From the NCBI RefSeq assembly GCF_001921865.1, contig NZ_MSCT01000019.1, positions 186,001 to 250,000 on the forward strand: a DNA stretch of 64,000 nucleotides. Direction: 5' to 3'. The notes beneath the pieces were generated by a model that was not told the origin of the DNA, ran no database searches, and saw nothing but the letters and a program-made list of their open reading frames with translations. Within the stretch, counting starts at the first letter, position 1. Each line of letters starts with the position of its first letter. The stretch comes from Pseudomonas chlororaphis (GTDB lineage: Bacteria; Pseudomonadota; Gammaproteobacteria; Pseudomonadales; Pseudomonadaceae). Positions 60,350-64,000 of this stretch are shown one piece after another. The translations under genes were made by a program, and so were the position numbers.

Positions 60350-60861
60350 GCACTTTCCAGAGCCTGAAACCCTCGACCCTGGGCCGCGACGCCTTCGTCA
60401 ACGCCTTCGCCGACATCTACGAACATTCGCCGTGGGTCGCCGAGAAGACCTTCGACCTGGGCCAGGATGCCTCGATCGACGAGATCGAAACCCTGCACCA
60501 GCGCATGAGCGACATCCTGTTGAGCGCCGATCAGCAAAGCCAACTGGCCCTGATCAACGCTCACCCGGACCTGGCCGGCAAAGCCGCCGTCCAGGGACAA
60601 CTGACCGCAGCCAGTACTGAAGAACAGTCCGGCGCCGGTATTCACCAATGCACGGCCGAAGAGTTCCAGCGCTTCACCGAGCTGAACGACGCCTACAAGG
60701 CCAAGTTCAAGTTTCCCTTCATCATGGCGGTAAAAGGCAGCAACCGGCATCAGATACTTGCCGCGTTCGAAACGCGCATCCACAACTCGGTAGACACCGA
60801 GTTCCGCTGCGCGCTGGCAGAGATCAACAAGATTGCCCTGTTCCGATTACTGACTCTTTAA
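60346..60861 (+). CDS. uraD: OHCU decarboxylase
   Basis: A 171-residue all-helical enzyme that decarboxylates 2-oxo-4-hydroxy-4-carboxy-5-ureidoimidazoline to S-allantoin. INAHPDLAGKAA has the catalytic His and the downstream block FPFIMAVKGSNRHQILAAFE is conserved. Overlap with puuE means the enzyme that makes allantoin and the one that uses it are translated together. UraH, which supplies its substrate, is on the opposite strand. Confidence 0.95.
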   Translation: MSTFQSLKPSTLGRDAFVNAFADIYEHSPWVAEKTFDLGQDASIDEIETLHQRMSDILLSADQQSQLALINAHPDLAGKAAVQGQLTAASTEEQSGAGIHQCTAEEFQRFTELNDAYKAKFKFPFIMAVKGSNRHQILAAFETRIHNSVDTEFRCALAEINKIALFRLLTL

Positions 60862-60940
60862 GCAGACCTGGCCCGAGCGCTCATGACGCCCAGGGCCTGG
60901 CGAGCATCCCAAGCCACTCAACTCAAGGCAGACAAGAAGA

Positions 60941-61936
60941 ATGAAAGCTTACGCCGTACCTTTCGAGAAGTTCGTCAACCTGGCCGACGCCCGCCTGGGC
61001 ACCAAGATCCTCTCGGTGACCGATGACTGGTTCGCTGACGCCAACCGTCTGTTCCAGCCGACCCCGGCCGTATGGAAGGAGGGCGTTTTCGATGACAACG
61101 GCAAGTGGATGGACGGCTGGGAGTCGCGCCGCAAGCGCTTCGAAGGCTACGACAGCGCAGTGATCCGCCTGGGCGTGCCCGGCCAGATCAAGGGCGTGGA
61201 CATCGACACCTCATTCTTCACCGGCAACTTCCCGCCGTCGGCGTCCCTGGAAGCCTGCTTCCTGGCCGAAGGCGAACCGAACGAAAACACCCAGTGGGTG
61301 GAAGTGCTGTCGGCCGTCGAGCTGCAAGGCAACAGCCACCACTACCACGAGATCAGCAACGACCAGGCGTTCAGCCACCTGCGCTTCAACATCTACCCTG
61401 ATGGCGGCGTGGCCCGCCTGCGCGTGTATGGCATTCCGTACCGCGACTGGTCGGCGGTCGGCGACAACGAACAGGTCGACCTGGCCGCCGCGCTCAACGG
61501 CGGTCGCGCCCTCGCCTGCTCCGACGAACACTTCGGCCGCATGAGCAACATCCTCAACCCGGGTCGCGGCATCAACATGGGCGACGGCTGGGAAACCGCG
61601 CGTCGTCGTACCCCAGGCAACGACTGGGTGATCGTCGCCTTGGGCCATCCGGGCGAGATCGAGAAAATCGTCGTCGATACCCTGCACTTCAAGGGCAACT
61701 ACCCGGACAGCTGCTCGATCCAGGGCGCCTTCGTCAAGGGCGGTACCGACAGCCAGATCGAAACCCAGTCGCTGTTCTGGCGCGAACTGCTGCCGAGCCA
61801 GAAGCTGGAAATGCACGCCGAACACACCTTCGCCGAGCAGATCAAGGCCCTGGGCCCGATCACCCATATCCGCCTGAACGTGTTCCCGGACGGTGGCGTC
61901 AGCCGCCTGCGGATCCTGGGCAAGGTCGCAAAATAA
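60941..61936 (+). CDS. alc: Allantoicase
   Basis: A 331-residue enzyme splitting allantoate to ureidoglycolate and urea. Two tandem allantoicase repeats are visible: the first with WESRRKRFEGYDSAVIRLG and NIYPDGGVARLRVYG, the second with WETARRRTPGNDWVIVALG and LNVFPDGGVSRLRILG. ATG 60941 follows AAGAAG. It means urea rather than ammonia is released at this step; no urease is in the window. Confidence 0.95.
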   Translation: MKAYAVPFEKFVNLADARLGTKILSVTDDWFADANRLFQPTPAVWKEGVFDDNGKWMDGWESRRKRFEGYDSAVIRLGVPGQIKGVDIDTSFFTGNFPPSASLEACFLAEGEPNENTQWVEVLSAVELQGNSHHYHEISNDQAFSHLRFNIYPDGGVARLRVYGIPYRDWSAVGDNEQVDLAAALNGGRALACSDEHFGRMSNILNPGRGINMGDGWETARRRTPGNDWVIVALGHPGEIEKIVVDTLHFKGNYPDSCSIQGAFVKGGTDSQIETQSLFWRELLPSQKLEMHAEHTFAEQIKALGPITHIRLNVFPDGGVSRLRILGKVAK

Positions 61937-61944
61937 TGCCGAAC

Positions 61945-62031
61945 CTGTAGGAGCGAGCTTGCTCGCGATGGCGTCCGACCGGGCGTAGGTGAACACCGGC
62001 AAGCGCATCGCGAGCAAGTTCGCTCCTACAA
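61945..62031. repeat. REPIN inside the ureide operon
   Basis: Inverted REP copies at 61945-61969 and 62007-62031 fill most of the 142-bp gap between alc and allA, which are otherwise in one operon. Confidence 0.85.
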
Positions 62032-62078
62032 GGCGGCACGATACGACAACTACGAATTCACAGATCAAGAAGAACAGC

Positions 62079-62582
62079 ATGCGCACATTGATGATTGAAC
62101 CGCTGACCAAAGAAGCCTTCGCCCCCTTCGGTGACGTGATCGAAACCGACGGCAGCGATCACTTCATGATCAACAACGGTTCGACCATGCGCTTCCATCG
62201 TCTGGCTACCGTGGAAACCGCCACGCCGGACGATAAGGCGATCATCAGCATCTTCCGCGCCGACGCGCTGGACATGCCCTTGACCGTCCGCATGCTGGAG
62301 CGCCATCCGCTGGGCAGCCAGGCTTTCATTCCGCTGCTCGGCAACCCCTTTCTGATCGTGGTCGCGCCACTTGGCGATGCACCTGTATCAGGCTTGGTCC
62401 GCGCCTTTGTCAGTAATGGCAGGCAGGGCATCAATTACCATCGCGGCGTCTGGCACCACCCGGTGCTGACGATCGAAAAGCGGGATGACTTCCTGGTGGT
62501 TGATCGCAGTGGCACAGGCAATAACTGCGATGAGCATTTCTTTGAAGAGGATGAGCGTTTGATCCTCGCCCCCCACCAATAA
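62079..62582 (+). CDS. allA: Ureidoglycolate lyase
   Basis: A 167-residue cupin-fold enzyme that splits ureidoglycolate into glyoxylate and urea. It starts MRTLMIEPLTKEAFAPFGDV. The core includes FVSNGRQGINYHRGVWHHPV and the tail NNCDEHFFEEDERLILA. It follows the REPIN, with AGAAC-type leader. It completes the path from allantoate to glyoxylate. Confidence 0.95.
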   Translation: MRTLMIEPLTKEAFAPFGDVIETDGSDHFMINNGSTMRFHRLATVETATPDDKAIISIFRADALDMPLTVRMLERHPLGSQAFIPLLGNPFLIVVAPLGDAPVSGLVRAFVSNGRQGINYHRGVWHHPVLTIEKRDDFLVVDRSGTGNNCDEHFFEEDERLILAPHQ

Positions 62583-62633
62583 GAGAAGGTCTGATCACCC
62601 GACGACAAGGGTGACAGGCGAGAGGTAAAGACT

Positions 62634-63944
62634 GTGGAAGCACATCTGTTGGAATGGCTCAACCTGAGCGTGCGTTGGGTTCACATGATCACGGGCGTGG
62701 CCTGGATCGGCGCGTCGTTCTACTTCGTCTGGCTGGAAAACAACCTTAATCGCGTCAACCCCAAGGACGGCCTGTCGGGCGACCTCTGGGCGATCCACGG
62801 TGGCGGTATCTACCACCTGGAAAAATACAAGCTGGCCCCGCCGTCCATGCCGGAGAACCTGCACTGGTTCAAGTGGGAAGCCTACTTCACCTGGATGTCG
62901 GGGATTGCCCTGCTGTGCCTGGTGTTCTATTACAACCCGATGCTGTACCTGGTTGCCCCCGGCAGCGGCCTCACCGGCCCTGAAGCCGTGGCCATCGGCA
63001 TCGGCGCGCTGATCGCCGGCTGGTTCGTCTACGACTTCCTCTGCGACTCGCCCCTGGGCAAGAAACCCGCCCTGCTCGGTTTCATCCTGTTCGTGCTGTT
63101 GATCGCCGCAGCTTATGGCTTCAGCAAGGTGTTCAGCGGTCGCGGAGCCTACCTGCATGTGGGTGCGATCATCGGCACCATCATGGTCGGCAACGTGTTC
63201 CGTATCATCATGCCGGCCCAGCGCGCGCTGGTCGCCGCCATCGCGGAAAACCGCACGCCGGACCCGACCCTGCCGGCCAAGGGCCTGCTGCGTTCGCGCC
63301 ACAACAACTACTTCACCCTGCCGGTGCTGTTCATCATGATCAGCAACCACTTCCCGAGCACCTACGGCAGCCAGTACAACTGGCTGATCCTGGCCGGGAT
63401 CGCGGTGCTGGCGGTGCTGGTGCGCCACTACTTCAACACCCGCCACGACAGCCACAAATTCGCCTGGACCCTGCCCGTCGCCGCGCTGGGCATGATCTGC
63501 CTGGCGTACGTCACCGGCCCCGCGCAAATGGCCAACGGCCCGGAAGTGGCCAAGGCGCCGGCGAAGATCGAGTACCAGCCGCTGCCGGAAACCGCCCTCG
63601 GCGGCGGTGCCAAGCCCGCGGCCGCGCAAGCTCCGGTCGAGGCCCCCGCGGCACCCGCACCGGCGCAAGCGTCGAACGCAGGCCCGGCCTTCGACAAGGT
63701 GCATAGCGTGATCCAGGAACGCTGCGCGGTCTGTCATTCGGCCAAGCCCACCAGCCCGCTGTTCAGTGCCGCGCCAGCCGGCGTGATGTTCGACACACCG
63801 GAGCAGATCAAGCTCCAGGCCCCGCGGATCCAGGCCCAGGCAGTCGCCAGCCAGATCATGCCGCTGGGCAACATCACCCAGATGACTCAGCAGGAACGCG
63901 ACCTGATCGGCGCCTGGATCAACCAGGGGGCGAGTACTAACTAG
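62634..63944 (+). CDS. puuD: Urate hydroxylase PuuD (membrane urate oxidase with cytochrome c)
   Basis: A 436-residue inner-membrane protein. The N-terminal part has about eight helices (YFVWLENNLNRVNPKDGLSG, WEAYFTWMSGIALLCLVFYY). After a Pro/Ala-rich linker (about residues 300-350) comes a cytochrome c domain with the haem site CAVCH in QERCAVCHSAKPTSPL and a distal MPLGNITQM methionine. It oxidises urate to 5-hydroxyisourate and passes electrons to the respiratory chain, replacing soluble uricase. The GTG start at 62634 has GAGAGG upstream. Confidence 0.94.
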   Translation: MEAHLLEWLNLSVRWVHMITGVAWIGASFYFVWLENNLNRVNPKDGLSGDLWAIHGGGIYHLEKYKLAPPSMPENLHWFKWEAYFTWMSGIALLCLVFYYNPMLYLVAPGSGLTGPEAVAIGIGALIAGWFVYDFLCDSPLGKKPALLGFILFVLLIAAAYGFSKVFSGRGAYLHVGAIIGTIMVGNVFRIIMPAQRALVAAIAENRTPDPTLPAKGLLRSRHNNYFTLPVLFIMISNHFPSTYGSQYNWLILAGIAVLAVLVRHYFNTRHDSHKFAWTLPVAALGMICLAYVTGPAQMANGPEVAKAPAKIEYQPLPETALGGGAKPAAAQAPVEAPAAPAPAQASNAGPAFDKVHSVIQERCAVCHSAKPTSPLFSAAPAGVMFDTPEQIKLQAPRIQAQAVASQIMPLGNITQMTQQERDLIGAWINQGASTN

Positions 63945-63967
63945 TACTGCGGTGCCTGACGACCGCT

Positions 63968-63993
63968 ATCGCGGGCAAGCCTCGCTCCTACAG
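63968..63993. repeat. REP element near the right edge
   Basis: ATCGCGGGCAAGCCTCGCTC followed by CTACAG, 24 bp after puuD. The window ends before any partner copy could be seen. Confidence 0.7.
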
Positions 63994-64000
63994 CTCATGC

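Overview
This window is chromosomal DNA of a Pseudomonas, most likely a member of the P. fluorescens complex. The reasons are the high GC content, a continuous tyrA-aroA fusion next to hisC, pheA, serC and gyrA, the NAGGN osmolyte genes, and many intergenic repeats ending in GTAGGAGCGAGC...GCTCGCGAT (the REP/REPIN family typical of that group). Almost everything looks like conserved chromosomal backbone. I see no prophage, integrase, IS transposase, CRISPR array, rRNA or tRNA.

Layout. (1) 1-8.6 kb, minus strand: gyrA, then serC-pheA-hisC-tyrA/aroA-cmk, a tightly packed cluster for serine and aromatic amino acids that runs off the left edge. (2) 8.9-13.7 kb: mtnA (minus) diverges from an MTA/SAH deaminase, ubiG, mupP and yciK (plus), linking methylthioadenosine salvage with quinone and peptidoglycan recycling functions. 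(3) 14-18.3 kb: a soluble diguanylate cyclase, a haem-oxygenase-fold protein and a membrane GGDEF-EAL protein. (4) 18.5-23 kb, minus: an ABC exporter, a DsbA-family protein, trhO, bolA and a DUF2059 protein. (5) 23-28.5 kb: fumC (plus), then a DMT permease, a thiolase and a polyphosphate:AMP phosphotransferase (minus). (6) 28.6-36.2 kb, plus: mnmC, the three-gene N-acetylglutaminylglutamine amide (NAGGN) set and a YheU protein. (7) 36.2-43.8 kb: YnfA, an SDR, a 50-residue DUF3309 protein, an LTA-synthase-like protein, a small PLDc_N-type membrane protein, an unknown protein, an ankyrin protein and a long-chain acyl-CoA synthetase. (8) 44.3-56.1 kb: a DUF3509 gene behind a sigma-54-like promoter, a divergent acireductone-dioxygenase paralogue, an MFS transporter, aroC, a hydrolase, a tail-anchored coiled-coil protein, prmB, an isochorismatase-like hydrolase, an Smr protein, folE, a glutaredoxin-like protein, a GST, and an aminotransferase divergent from a MarR regulator. 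(9) 56.4-64 kb: an AzgA-type purine permease, a LysE exporter and a purine-ring degradation set (uraH divergent from puuE-uraD-alc-allA-puuD).

How parts work together. The last block carries urate through 5-hydroxyisourate, OHCU, allantoin and allantoate to ureidoglycolate and glyoxylate. Its permease promoter and its divergent intergenic region share a TTGTAyACAA palindrome, suggesting one repressor encoded elsewhere. The NAGGN block makes a dipeptide osmolyte. mtnA plus the deaminase fit the methylthioinosine route of MTA salvage.

The items I judge most worth a second look are non-coding: the shared purine operator, a hairpin that buries the ribosome binding site of the small PLDc_N gene, a sigma-54 promoter with an upstream TGCA dyad, a paired MarR operator, and long nested inverted repeats. 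The main protein-level oddity is an acireductone-dioxygenase paralogue in which one metal-ligand histidine is glutamine. No clear new multi-gene defence or mobile system is visible.
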